The translations under genes and the position numbers were made by a program. Under the pieces are notes generated by a model that saw nothing but the letters and a program-made list of their open reading frames with translations, did not search any database and was not told where the DNA came from. A stretch of DNA of 64,000 nt from Camarhynchus parvulus. Lineage: Eukaryota; Chordata; Aves; Passeriformes; Thraupidae. Of this stretch, positions 1 through 11,883 are shown piece by piece. The stretch covers positions 20,856,501-20,920,500 of the forward strand of contig NC_044572.1 in the NCBI RefSeq assembly GCF_901933205.1, given 5' to 3'. Numbering within the stretch: position 1 is the first letter of the stretch; every line of letters begins with the position of its first letter.

Positions 1-1758
1 TTGGTAATGCTTGCATTTATTTATGATTTTAAAGAAGATTTTGGTTTCAAGTGTTTGACTTTGTAATAGGGCTTAAATCAGACCTGTGGGATGGGCTGAC
101 AGGAACATGCCTCTTTCAGTTACTGTCAGAGCTAAGGCTTCAGAATATCAGCATGTTCTGCACCTGGCAAGAGCTGAAAATTAGGGGAATGTTAATAGGA
201 AAGAGCTCATAGACCAGCAGTACCAGAAACAGCTACTGGATAACTGCTTGCCAAAGCCAGTTGTCAAAGGAGCAGTAGGAAAAAGGTCAGTGTGGATAAA
301 GTCATGTAACATGGTTTGACTTTCAGCCTGCAAGCCTAGTGTCACTTTCATGAGCAGGGTTTTGAAGGGGAATGTGAAGATCAGCTGAGAATTGGCAGTA
401 GAAGAACAAATTAGGAGCTTCTCTATGTAAATGTAAATAGATCTATAATAAAGCTGCTAGATATACAGGGGCAGCATAATAATGGACTGGAAAAGGAATG
501 AGCTGCAAGAACCATTGTTTGCCATCTGGGAAAGAAATACTTTAGTTACTTGTTCTCAAGTGCAAAAACAGGGTTAGAAAGCACTAAAAAAATTTAAATT
601 CAAGAAAAAATAGTCCTTGATCAAATTCAGAATTATGATACTTTTTTCAGTTTGATAATGTTAATAATCTTCAAAGAATAACACCCATTATGTTTGTATC
701 ATATATATAGGAAAGCTTAGGACTGTTAATTTCTCAAAGGCAAAGTAGTGAACTATATTGTTTTATACAGAATTTTGCTCATTGCATTAGATCTGAAACA
801 CTAAAGCCAAAATAGAGTGCTATCATATTTCTGTATGTGAAAACTGAAGAAGCTTGCATATATACATATATTTATTAGTATATGAAGGCATAATTTACAT
901 TTAACTGTAACAGATTTCCAGTATCTTAGCTGAATGCCAGTCATCCTGAAACAAAGCACTAATGGCTCACAGAACTGACAGTATGAACACAGCTGTTACT
1001 GCCATGGAAAGATTGTAACTAACAAACTCAGAATCCACTAAAAAAAAAAAAGGCAATAAATTCCACCTGGGAATATTGTTTCATAGAATATCCTGATTTG
1101 GTAAGGAAGCACAAGGAAGGATAATCAATGACCACCCCCAGAATCCCACCACGTGCCTGTAAGCACATGTTTGCTGTATGCCTTACTACTACAAACTTAT
1201 GTTTGCAGGTACTGCAAAGAAATGAATGTTCAGAGACAATTAAAAATTAATAGCTGTTTTATACATTGTGCAGTGCCTACTCACTAAGGCTTCACAAGGA
1301 GTGAATGGGAAGGGATGAAAGGAAAAAGGAATCTGAACTACAACTGTTGATTCAAACCAGAAGTCAACTTTTGTCTGTCATAAAAAATTGAGATCCACAC
1401 TTAGCAAGTTTCATTTATTTTTAATTTACCTGTTACATGTTTGCAAGGTTTTCTGGTAAATATGGACATATACATTAGATTGAAAACTGTGAGTTTATTC
1501 AAGTTATAATAGATATGAAAGAGAGGAAGGGATGTTTGCAATGGCAGTGTGTGTGGGTATGGGGAGGGGTGTGAAAAAAATAAAACATAACAGCAACCAG
1601 GACTGATTGAATTAGATTGAGAACATGGACGATTTTTAATTGGAAGATACCACAGTTAGAGAACAAGCCAGTTGTACCTTACCTGTAAGTCTTATTTAGG
1701 ACAAAGATCATCTCTGTGACATTCTTTAGTTAACCAGATAATATTCTTCCTTTTGCAG
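1..1758 (+). other. CUBN: CUBN intron upstream of CUB17
   Basis: AT-rich noncoding sequence ending in a good acceptor (ttttgcag). I find no exon in it. It contains an A11 run near 1,040 and a G-rich stretch at about 1,546-1,574. The 5' end of this intron lies outside the window. Confidence 0.8.
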
Positions 1759-1968
1759 CTCCCTGTGGTGGGACAGTGGTAGGACAGACTGGTATCATTG
1801 AAAGCACTGGGTATCCTGATCTTCATTATCAAGACAACCTGCTGTGTGAATGGTTTCTGCAGGGTCCCTGGGGTCACTATCTCACCATCAGACTAGAAGG
1901 CCTAGATATTCAAAGCTCTGCTGACTGCGCAAATGACTTTGTGGAGATCCGAGAATACAACGCTTCTG
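1759..1968 (+). CDS. CUBN: CUBN exon: CUB17, first half
   Basis: Acceptor ttttgcag, then a phase-1 start. It encodes cysteine 1 in a P-C-G-G motif, cysteine 2 in L-L-C-E-W, and cysteine 3 in A-D-C-A-N-D-F-V, with the calcium-site Asp three residues after Cys3. It ends in phase 1 at gtctga, chosen because the next exon continues as A-S-G-N-L-L-G. Reading through the donor soon meets a stop. Confidence 0.93.
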
Positions 1969-2269
1969 GTCTGAGAATTATTTCAATGTTTGTCTTCCCC
2001 TCCCTAGTACTACTGGGAAACCTCACCTGAAGTTCCTGAAAGCATTTCCCTTTGGGTATAAAGTGAGCCTTTTCAATGTGCAGTATTTGCTTGTGTCTGC
2101 CTTTCTTACTGATGCAAAGTAAGGCAAACAAAACCCTTCTATTTGGCAGCAATAACTCAATTCCACTAGTTTACTCCTGCCTGTCCAGTTAAATTGGCAA
2201 ATGACCCTTCAATATAAATATAAATAATATATTGATATAAATTTCTCTTTCTCTATGTGATTTTTGCAG
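1969..2269 (+). other. CUBN: CUBN intron inside CUB17
   Basis: 301-bp AT-rich intron ending in tttttgcag. Nothing else is seen in it. Confidence 0.85.
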
Positions 2270-2410
2270 GAAATTTGTTGGGCAGGTACTGTGGTAACAC
2301 TCTCCCTGATGCTGTGGACACGTCTGACAGTTTTGCTTATGTCAAGTTTGTCACTGATGGATCAGTCAATGCCCGGGGATTCAGACTGCGCTTTGATTCC
2401 AGCACTGAAG
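2270..2410 (+). CDS. CUBN: CUBN exon: CUB17, second half
   Basis: Encodes the C-terminal part of the CUB fold: cysteine 4 in G-R-Y-C-G-N, the F-V-T-D-G strand, and the closing R-G-F-R-L-R-F motif typical of CUB ends. Starts in phase 1 and ends in phase 1 (GAA G), so the next domain begins with a shared glycine codon. Confidence 0.93.
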
Positions 2411-2803
2411 GTTGGATTTGTAGGGTTCAAATATACTCTCAGGGAGCAACCTATACCACAGACCAAAGTCAGAAATGTCTCAGGTTTGCCACAATTAGAG
2501 GCTTGTATCATACAGCATCAAAGCCCGTGGGTCACCCAGGCTTCTGAAGCTTGGGATGAGCCCTTTGGAGAAGGAAATATTAACAATTAGACTAAAAGGG
2601 GTTGCTGTGGTCAGTTAATACTCAGCTGCTTTTATGACTGAATGATAAAGACTGGCAGGAACTTGACTGTTTAGACAAACATGGGGTAGGGGGATCAAAT
2701 CAGCCTCTCAGGATCTCTTTTTCTCACAAAATTGATTTTTTTTGCTACAATTCTATAAACAATGCTTTGCTCTGAGAAGTGTACCAATATTTGGGTATTT
2801 CAG
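2411..2803 (+). other. CUBN: CUBN intron between CUB17 and CUB18
   Basis: 393-bp phase-1 intron. The reading frame runs on past the donor but loses CUB similarity at once. No feature is seen. Confidence 0.85.
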
Positions 2804-2985
2804 GATGTGGTGGGGATCTTACTGCACCTGTTGGAACGTTTACTTCACCCAACTACCCCAACCTATACCCACATAACCGAGTGTGTGAATGGAGGATCAC
2901 AGTGGAAGAAGGCCGACGTGTGACCCTAACCTTTAATGACATGAAAACTGAAGAGCACTGGAGCTGCTCATCAGATTATGTGGCT
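2804..2985 (+). CDS. CUBN: CUBN exon: CUB18, first half
   Basis: Starts G-C-G-G-D-L, followed by an S-P-N-Y-P-N turn, cysteine 2 in V-C-E-W and cysteine 3 in W-S-C-S-S-D-Y-V. Ends in phase 0 after D-Y-V-A at a gtgagt donor, and the next exon continues V-Y-N-G. Confidence 0.94.
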
Positions 2986-4506
2986 GTGAGTATTGGGTGT
3001 AGAGCCAGAAACTGCTCTTCCTAATCCCTTTGTGGAGAATTAAGGGGTGTAATAAAGCTGAAAATTCACTTACAGGTCTATGTATGGTTTTTAGACAAAT
3101 TGTAATTTAATCTGAGGAAAGCAGATAAATGAGAGAAAGTTATCACTGTGGAGCATCTAAACTCATCTCCTTGTTTTGGGGTATGGAAATTTTGAAATTG
3201 TGGCCCAGGCAGAGTAGAAGGCTTCAAGGAATCACTGGAGTTGTCTTTTTATCAATTATGAAAAAATTTCTTGGGTTTTTGAAAGCTTTCAATGTCTCTT
3301 TTCTGGGCAAACAAAATCCATCAGTCAGTTCCAGGTTTTATTGACTTAGGAAGTGTCTACTGCTGTTGTTACTTTTTGCTGTCCATTGAAAAAACAAAGT
3401 AGAAAAAGACAGAGATTACAGCAAATGGCTGCTCTGAACTAAAGATAGAGAAACCCCAGGAAACTTTACTTATATACCACTTTCCATCTTGAAAAAAAAG
3501 GTAGATATTGGTTACTTTATCATGTTTATTTTTGATTTTTGGTTATTTAGTGAAAAAAAATCAAGCCTGGCACACAGACCTGGACCTGGTCAGATGTAAA
3601 AATGCCTCAAAAATATGATTCCTCTATGAAATTGCAGAAATGTGAGGTAGAGTTTAGCTTCCCACTTCCTCAAATAAGCAGTGCAAACACAGGAATTAAT
3701 TGTAGGATGATCAGAAGCCAATCCAAGTACAAGCATGGGGGTCTGAAGTAGCTATATATCCCTTGAGGTTTGTAGATGATGTTTCCCTTGTTTTTCTTCA
3801 CAGATGCTTTAGACAAACCTTTGGCAGCTGGCTTTTTATCAGATAATGATCTCTTAAAGGAAAATTTTCCCTGCTGGCTTTTATGCCTTGAATACTCTAA
3901 TATATTCCAACTCTCAGTGGGAAATATCATTTCTGCCTTGCTTGCACTGTAGAGTAGAAAGAAGGAAATTAATTCCTAGGCTAAAGGGTGCATGAAGGAA
4001 ACAGGGCAAAATATCCCTGGATCATCAAAAAGTGAAATGTTTGAAATAATCAGAAATGCACACCAGCACTCAGTATGTTGGAGAAGATTTTGATAAAGCT
4101 GTTGTTGGCTTTAACAAGAATACAGATTATGATTTGAAATGAAATTAATATGATCAGTAGCTGCCATTATTAATTGACCAAATATATAAATATTGAGCTA
4201 AACCACAGTATTCATCTCAATAAAAAATTCAATTTCTGTTTGAAAAGGGAGAGAGAGAGAGAGAGAGAGGGAGAGAATGTGCTTGTATTTCACCAAAATA
4301 AGCAAGTTATTTTGATGTTTTCTTCAGTGCCTCATCCACTCAAGGCAATTAAAGTTTCTTCCAAGGTTTGGGTAAATTTTAGAACTAGCCCCTTGTGATG
4401 GACATCAGTGAATTTTGTTTTAAAGGGTGTAAACACTCTTAAATGATACAGAAGATGCTCATAAGACTGAATATTGGTGTCATAAGAGTTTATTTTCACT
4501 CCACAG
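2986..4506 (+). other. CUBN: CUBN intron inside CUB18
   Basis: 1.5-kb AT-rich intron with a (GA)n microsatellite near its 3' end. No other feature is recognised. Confidence 0.85.
4248..4276 (+). repeat. (GA)n microsatellite
   Basis: About 14 GA units with one interruption (agg) near the end. It is intronic and likely variable in length. Confidence 0.95.
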
Positions 4507-4678
4507 GTTTACAATGGCCTTGGGCAAAACTCTCCCCAGCTGGCCAAGCTGTGTGGGGAGGTAAATCCAGGCACTGAGGTGAAATCCACTGGAAACACAA
4601 TGAAAGTCATTTTGGTGACAGATATGTCCCGTGCAGCCAGAGGCTTCAGTGCCTCATATACCTCTAGTGAAGATGCAG
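4507..4678 (+). CDS. CUBN: CUBN exon: CUB18, second half
   Basis: Phase-0 start at V-Y-N-G-L-G, cysteine 4 in K-L-C-G-E, closing R-G-F-S-A-S-Y. Ends in phase 1 (GCA G) at a gtagtg donor. Confidence 0.93.
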
Positions 4679-5616
4679 GTAGTGTATGTTTTTTACTTAA
4701 GTGATGATTTCTGTTAAGTCATTTCATAGCTCGAGTACTGGCACATGGAAAACAAAATTACCTAAACAGATAAAAATCTCTAATACCTTTTTTCTCTTTC
4801 ATCTCTGGATGGGAATAGATATTTATCTTTAATTAGCTGAAAAAACTTTAAAAAAATGGCGAATGTCTGTGAGCAATGGACTTCATGTGGCTTTGTATGG
4901 ATCACAGTCCCTGCTGTCCCTACTGTCCCTACTGATCTATTTTTTTGTACGGAGTCTTGAGTAAGAGATGGTCTGAAGTGGCCTTATTCCATGAAAAGTT
5001 TCAAAAAGCATAGTGCTATAGACAAATTGAATAATTCAAGTGCTTCCTTATTACTCAGGGGGGTAATTAATTTACTGTAGCTTGTGAAAGAGTGCATCTA
5101 ACCTACTTTTGCAAGCTCAGCCTCCAGAGAGGAGGCAGCTGGCACAGCCTTACTACTACAGCCTTGAGTCTTTTGAACTTATTTTCCAGCTCCCACCCCA
5201 AGCATCCTACTGTGGCATTGAGGGTATCTTCCATGAATTTTTTCCTCTTGAGCTGAGAATTGGGTAATGAGTAGGGCTGAGCAATACTGAACTGAAGCTG
5301 TAGTGAGATTTTATCAAAAGATTAAATTATGCCTGTTATATTGATAGTGCTGCTGAAATATCTTATTTGATCCTGTAAATAATTGTTCTTTGCTTTACAT
5401 GTGTGTTTTTAAAGACTTGCCAATAAATTCCAGGGAAACAGAGAAGAATTCTCTTGTACAGAGCAATAAGTTATAAAAAAGTTAGAAGATGGAAAAGGTT
5501 TTGATCTGATCAGCATGTGCTTTCTGATGTGAGCATACCTGAATGAAGAGGGGCAAGATTTCTCATCATACAAGAATTATTACTCCTTTTAAATAAGCCA
5601 TATTTTGTTTCTGCAG
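4679..5616 (+). other. CUBN: CUBN intron between CUB18 and CUB19
   Basis: 938-bp phase-1 intron ending in tttctgcag. It holds a short CCCTACTGT duplication near 4,915-4,930 and otherwise nothing notable. Confidence 0.85.
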
Positions 5617-5823
5617 TTTGTGGTGGAATCCTGATGGCGCATACAGGTGGGGATTTCTCTTCTCCTGGTTATGATGGCATTGGAAATTACACAAGTAACC
5701 TGAACTGTGAATGGATCATTGAAAATCCCTCTCACTATAATTCATCCATTTATATATCTTTTGAGGATTTCCACTTGGAACATCACCAGATCTGCCAGTA
5801 TGACCACCTAGAGCTACGAATAG
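5617..5823 (+). CDS. CUBN: CUBN exon: CUB19, first half
   Basis: Opens V-C-G-G-I-L. Cysteine 2 is in L-N-C-E-W, and cysteine 3 in Q-I-C-Q-Y-D with the calcium-site Asp kept. Possible N-glycosylation sites are N-Y-T and N-S-S. Ends in phase 1 after L-E-L-R-I at a gtttgt donor; the next exon supplies the G-N-A-D continuation. Confidence 0.92.
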
Positions 5824-8271
5824 GTTTGTATGTTCAGCAGGGGAATGGATGAAGCCTATCAAGGTTCTGGTTGTACAACTCTGTTTGTGCCAAATCTCAT
5901 TCATATATATTTGCAGGGAGTGGCTGTTTTAGAATCTGTACATTTGAGAGTGTTTAAGTCCTGCTTTCCATGTTGCATCCATGAAAAGAAGTGGGATTTC
6001 ACTACCAGAGGAATGGATGCATGTTTTCTTTCAGGGGAGAAAATGGAAAACTAGATAGACATCTTGGGAACATAACTAGTTTTGCTGTTTGCAACACTCA
6101 CCAGACTCTCTTTACATGGGACAATATGAATTTCACTTCATTTGCCTTGAGAGATGGCATTTGTAGTCATCAAAATAATTTATTTGGTCCGCTCCCCATT
6201 CTCTCCCTGGTCCTGAAATATCTCCAGGGACAGCAGGAATGGAGTAAAGAATGTTTGAATTATTCATAGCCTCTGGACTGCACACCCACTTCACATCAAT
6301 TTTTATGTTCTATAAGATGACTCTTCAAAAATAAATACTTATTTCTAGTGAGAATATGTTGCAAAACACAGACTAAAGCATTTTAAATGAAAAAAAAATC
6401 ACAGGATTAATGCACCAGTGATATCCCTGCATATTTGAGCATCTTTATCCACAAGAGCAAGCAACTGGAAATGTCACATGAAAGTCACTCAGCTAATGCC
6501 AAATGTAGTATGAAAGCTGCAGCTGTCTTCATGGAAAGGCTGTACCTGTGAGTCCCAGAGACAGCAGGTTTTAATTTACCAGGAAGTGCTTTCTGAAACA
6601 TGTGAAAAGACCGAGAGCAGGGATCTGTCCATCCTTATTTGCATTCATTTGAGCAAGAGCTTTTGGTTGTATAGCATTGGTTTGTCCTGTGTAGAGCCAG
6701 ACCCTGCATAGCTCTGTAGCCTAGCAGTTCTCATTTATGTATGCGCTGGAGCTGGGAGATAATAGAAAAAAACTCAGAGAAGAAACAGTAAAACATGTTT
6801 GCTTTGTTACTCATCCATTCCTGCTACTCTGACTTTGTCATGAACCTCAGGCCTCCAGGCAACACAATCAAAGAAAATTGAAAGAAAGAAATTGTAGTCC
6901 TGTTTTGTTCTACACAGTTTTGTCATCTAAATACCAGTGTCCATTTCAGCACTACTAATGGACCTCCAATTTCACAGCTAGCCTGGTATCAAAAGCAGAA
7001 TGTCCTGATTTATCTTTGTAGGCTGACAAGTAACATTTACTGAGCACTGAGATGCACTAGTGCAGAATGACACTAAAATCAGCACACGGGTGCTGTTTAA
7101 GACTCTCGACACAGCCGATGCATAGTTAGGGAAAGTTTGCTTTAACTGACCCAAGAGACCCCAATAGAACTGAGATGTGCAAAATTCTTTTGTGATGCCC
7201 ATACAACACACTTCATGGCACTCAAATAAAAAATGTTTAAAAGCAGAATTGACTGTAATTCAATGACTAATATTTAAGCTAAATAGATAAAATAAGTATT
7301 TCAAATTTTTTAGGGTAGCGTATTCGGTTATTAGATTATCATGCACGTGCATGTAGGTTGTGCATGGTAATAGAGCTGAGCATATTGCTACAATGAAATA
7401 CATTCCTAACTTTTGGGCTTTTGTGGAAGACTCTTCATTTTTTCTTTCTGACCATTCCCTTCAGTTTGAATGAAATGGTACAGCACAATATTTCCATTTT
7501 CTTTTTGTTTATCAACAGCCTAGATCTCTGGCCAGCTGGCCATTCATGAAAGCAATGATTTGTATCACTTTTCACACTGTAGAGACTGAGTAACCTGAGT
7601 GACATCTGTCACGTAGTTAATCACTTCAGAAAATGTATGAAAATGAAAATGCGTTTCACATACAAATGCTAAAAGTGGTTGCTACTACTTTTTCCTGAAC
7701 ACAATTTATCATTAATGTTTTCTGCTTGAACAGCTCAATATAATTTTTAGTGCATGTTATCAAGACAGTTTGTATCATTTCTCTGTGTAATTTGCATGAT
7801 AGAATTTTATTATATGTCCCTTTTCCTCCTTGTGCTTCAAGGCATTTCAAATGGTGGCTGTGTCACTTGCATATGATGGAAATGTGAAGTTACTCAACCA
7901 ACCCATGATTTGGAATAACTCTGAAAAGGCTTTGAAGAGCACCCAAAATTTTCCCCTTTTGCTCTACTGCCTTCTTCACAAGAATGGCCAGCCACTTAGT
8001 GCAGGAGTTGCTTTTGAATGGAGACTTTTAAGACCAGCAAGCTGCTATTATTATTAGAGAAGTGAACTTAGGAATGGCATTGACTGGATGTCATGAGGAA
8101 CACTATTACCCTCACTTTCTTTCTTCTGGGAATTTATCAATAACAAACAGAAACTGCTTTTAACAATGTGATAGACAGGAGCTCACCAATTTGAGCAAAC
8201 ATTCAGTGTCACTCAAGTACTGTGGCCTGTGTTATGCTTTCCTTTTAGGCTTCAACGATTTCAGCAAATGC

Positions 8272-8335
8272 TGTTTTGTTTTGTTTTGTTTTGGGTTTTT
8301 GGGTTTTTTTTCCATACAGAGTTTTTTTTTCCATA
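8272..8335 (+). repeat. (TTTTG)n-like low-complexity tract
   Basis: About four TTTTG units followed by T runs broken by GGG. Intronic simple repeat. Confidence 0.85.
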
Positions 8336-8847
8336 TGTTGAGTTCCCTGGGAAAGAGATGCCAACTATTAATACAGTGATGACAGTTTGTTCATGGATGG
8401 TGCAATCCCTATACAGCAGAAAACTCAAAGTCCTTGTTGACTTTAATGAGGATGTCGCAAAAAGAAAGTTTCAATAGGTGTCCATGTGATATGGTCCTTA
8501 GGCCATCTCTTTCTACTGTTCTGCCCCAAAAAGTCTGTCATTTTGAGGCAGAACAATTTTGTGGATTTTGTGTGTCTGATATGACATATGAAAGCATGCA
8601 GGAAGGGGAGAAAAGGAGCCCAGGGTATTAGAAGGGTCAATGGTATAGCTTTGGAGAAAACTTTCTTGTTGCCAAGATTTAGAAACCAACAATGAATTGC
8701 AACACTCTGCTTATATCCATAAGAAATAATCAGTTACTAAGTGTGATATGTACTCTTCTGCATTTTCTTGTCAAATCAGAATGAATTGCATGTTTGCACT
8801 ATTCCTTTAGGATATTGTAGCTCTTTCAGGACTCAAAAAGTGATGTG

Positions 8848-8863
8848 TTTTTTTTTTTTTTTT
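8848..8863 (+). repeat. T16 homopolymer in a polypyrimidine tract
   Basis: Sixteen consecutive T just upstream of the ttag acceptor of the next CUBN exon. It forms most of that exon's polypyrimidine tract. Confidence 0.95.
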
Positions 8864-8874
8864 CCTTTGCTTAG

Positions 8875-9024
8875 GGAATGCTGATGGAGAGCTAATAGCC
8901 AGACTTTGTGGTCAGGCTGCACCATCTGTGCCACTAGTTATAGCTGCTCCCCAGGTCTGGGTACAATTTGTCAGTGATGCAAGCACAGAAGATAAAGGAT
9001 TCTCGGCCCATTATACATTTGAAG
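8875..9024 (+). CDS. CUBN: CUBN exon: CUB19, second half
   Basis: Phase-1 start gives G-N-A-D-G-E, then cysteine 4 in R-L-C-G-Q, F-V-S-D-A, and closing K-G-F-S-A-H-Y. Ends GAA G at gtaaat. Confidence 0.92.
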
Positions 9025-9869
9025 GTAAATGGCTCAATAGACTGCTGCCTTGGCTGACTGAGGCGCTTCTGAGGAGTGTTGCCAGTCATGTAGTGATATG
9101 GAGAATAGTCCTGATGGGATCAGCTCTCAACGAGGTCCTCAAAAGTTGCACAGTGCTAGCCACTATTTATATCTTCCAAAGCAAGCATATGCTAGCAGTT
9201 GAACTCTCAGATTTTCTGCCTCACAGTTGGCATTCCCCAAACCACATTTGAGATTTTGCAACACTCAGAGCAGCTGGTTGCTCTTGGGAATGGGGATGTA
9301 ACAGGTAATAGCAGCCAAGTTTGACTTACTTCAGATAGGTCTCTGGAGTGCTAGCAGAGCTGAAATGCATTCTGCTGCTTGAACCTTTGCACTCATTTTG
9401 AAATCTACTTGAAACCATATTAGTGCAAATTACACCACTTTACCATTTGTGTGCCAGAACAACTACTCTTCCTGTCACAGCTGAATTTAGCCTTGGGGTA
9501 TCTAGACACATCAGAAACTTTTTTACTTCATTGTGTTGGTCCAAGGATAGCCCTGCTTTGCTTAAGAGTGAGATAAACAAATGGACGATAAGGTGGAAGA
9601 GGCAGATGTGTCAGCTGGCAAAGGTTTTGCAGAGTTATATTAAGCATCAGAATAAATGCAGAGTTTCAAGGTCGTTGTATCCTTTTACTCAGTATTCAAT
9701 GACTAAGATTTTAAAACTTGGAATTTCCCAGATAAATTGTTCACTTTTAACTCTATCAGCACATCTTAAATGTATTTTATTCCTATTACAAGCTGGATAA
9801 TCTTCCACCCATTTGATTATAGTGTTGTGTTCTGAAAATGCATTGAAATGTTACTTTTTTTTCCTGCAG
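9025..9869 (+). other. CUBN: CUBN intron between CUB19 and CUB20
   Basis: 845-bp phase-1 intron with a T-rich acceptor (ttcctgcag). The open frame at 9,423-9,800 has no recognisable family and is taken as chance. Confidence 0.85.
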
Positions 9870-9991
9870 CCTGTGGTGGAGTACAGTCAGGTGAAGGGGG
9901 AGTTATCTCAAGCCCTAACTACCCAGAGCCTTACAGCAGTCTGAATCGCTGCTCCTGGGTGTTGGAAGCCCCTGAAGGTGAAACCATCACT
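9870..9991 (+). CDS. CUBN: CUBN exon: CUB20, first part
   Basis: Encodes A-C-G-G-V, S-S-P-N-Y-P, cysteine 2 in R-C-S-W, and the strand up to E-T-I-T. The internal intron lies early in the domain, before the L-T-F-T-A-F strand. This differs from CUB17-19, where it sits near V-Y-D-G. Phase-0 end at gtgagt. Confidence 0.94.
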
Positions 9992-11657
9992 GTGAGTAAC
10001 TTGTCACAATTGTATGCACAGCAGACAGTGTGAGAAGTACCTTTTGAGTTTTGAGGAACAGATTTGAGAGAACTTGGAAAATCAGGAATGTGGAATAATT
10101 CAATATTTCCCCATTGATTTTAACTAAAAGAGGGAATGAAGATAACACAAACTGTTTGAAGATTGTCCTTTCTGAAAAACAGAAGGATCCCTGTATTACT
10201 TGACCTCCAAACATAGCACTGACTTCTCCTTTAAACAATGACTTGCTATGTTTACAAAACTTAAATAACTAATTTTATTAGAAGTTCATGGATATTCTCA
10301 CTATCATGAGAATAAACATGAGGCTGAAGGAAAGTTCAGGAAAGTTTTCTTCTCTGCAGGAAAGTTTCAAGCCACTACAAAGTTACTTTTGTGTCTTACT
10401 GGTTAGTCTGGAATATAATATGATTTCTGGTACAAATTGCATCAATGAAATGTTGCTCCAATTTCCCAATAGGTATTAAAAGTTTGCCTGAGGTGCTACT
10501 TTCTTGATTCAAACACCTGACAGACCAATTTAAGCACCTTTATGACCAAGCAGTACAAAACTTAATTCACTGAACAGTCCTAATTCTTCTGCTACTTGAT
10601 ATTCTAACCACTGCTTATGTACTTATTTCAGGGAATACAGGATTATTTTAGTAGAACACGAGATTTCTATTTAATCAACAAACTAGTTTAAAGCAGAACT
10701 AATTTTAATCAGATGAAAGCAGATTTCTGTTTTGAAAGGACTGAGTAGCAGCATGCTCAGTGAAGGCAAACTAATTTTTTCCAGTATAAGCTGCCAGTTT
10801 CAGTTGCTGGCAAAGTTCTGAATTTAAACTATTACAGCTAAATTTGCATTTAGTCTAAGCCAGGTTCTTTTGGAAGTGAAGACAAAAGGTACAGGAAAAA
10901 ATCCTATATGTTTGCTAAACTTTTCTACAAAGATCCTGTCCCCGAAACTTACTTTAAAAAATCCCAAAACTGATGGAAACAAACAGGCAGTTACTAGTGT
11001 GCATCAATATTTCAGCATCAACAAATGCTGGAGTCTATGGAACCAGCAATCTAAATGTTTGAACTGGAAATCCCAGGTGTGAGCATATCTCTCCAAGGAC
11101 AAATGGCATTGGTGTGGGAGGGAGACAGGGTCAGGAGCTGCCCAGTCTGTTTATGTGATGCATCCAGGCCCATGGGAACGAGCCACAGAACTGCTTCTGT
11201 TTTGGTGGAAACAAACTTTATTTTTAGCAACTGTTAGTCTATTGATTCAAAATAATAGGAAGGAAAAAAAAAATCCAAGGCCTTCTGCTTGCATAACTAG
11301 TTACATTTCATGAGCAGAAACTTTGCATGCAGGAAAGCGGTTCAACACCTCTGCATACTCAGCACTGTTTCGAAGCACATACTTAGTTTCAAAATATGGT
11401 TAAGACACAATGATGCCAGTTTTGAATCTATGAATTCCTCTTCCACTTCTGTCTTCAAGCTAAGAAGCTGCTGTTACTTATAGTGGCAAGATTCCAATCA
11501 ATAGTTGCAGGAAAGCATCATGAAGCGAGGGTCAGATTTCTGAGTGTACCCAGAACTCACTGTGCCACAATGGCTACAGGATCTGTCTGGAATTGCTTTA
11601 TACCCTCCCCGAGAGTGACTGGTTTCAGCTCCTCAATGTCACCTTTGTGTGTTGCAG
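9992..11657 (+). other. CUBN: CUBN intron inside CUB20
   Basis: 1.67-kb intron, AT-rich, ending in gtgttgcag. No repeat family or gene is recognised. Confidence 0.85.
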
Positions 11658-11883
11658 CTTACTTTTACAGCCTTCCACATTGAGAACCATCCAGTTTGTA
11701 AGTGGGATTCTGTTACTATCCTGAATGGTGGCTCTCCAGGGTCTCCTGTCATAGGGAGGTATTGTGGAGACACCTCACCTGGGACTATTCGCTCTGGTTC
11801 CAACAAGCTGGTCATCATCTTTAATTCTGATCACTCCATTCAAGGAGGTGGCTTTTATGCAACATGGACAGCAGAATCTTTAG
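11658..11883 (+). CDS. CUBN: CUBN exon: CUB20, second part
   Basis: Starts L-T-F-T-A-F-H-I-E. It contains cysteine 3 in V-C-K-W-D-S-V with the calcium-site Glu and Asp, I-L-N-G-G, cysteine 4 in R-Y-C-G-D, and closing G-G-F-Y-A-T-W. Ends TTA G at gtaagt. Confidence 0.95.

Larger units (their letters stand above)
5824..8874 (+). other. CUBN: CUBN intron inside CUB19
   Basis: 3.05-kb AT-rich intron. It contains a T/G-rich low-complexity tract near 8,272-8,335 and a T16 run just before the acceptor. Short open frames here show no CUB or other recognisable similarity. Confidence 0.85.

Noticed and set aside
4248..4276. (GA)n tract as a regulatory GAGA element
   Set aside because: A plain microsatellite inside an intron, with no supporting promoter features.
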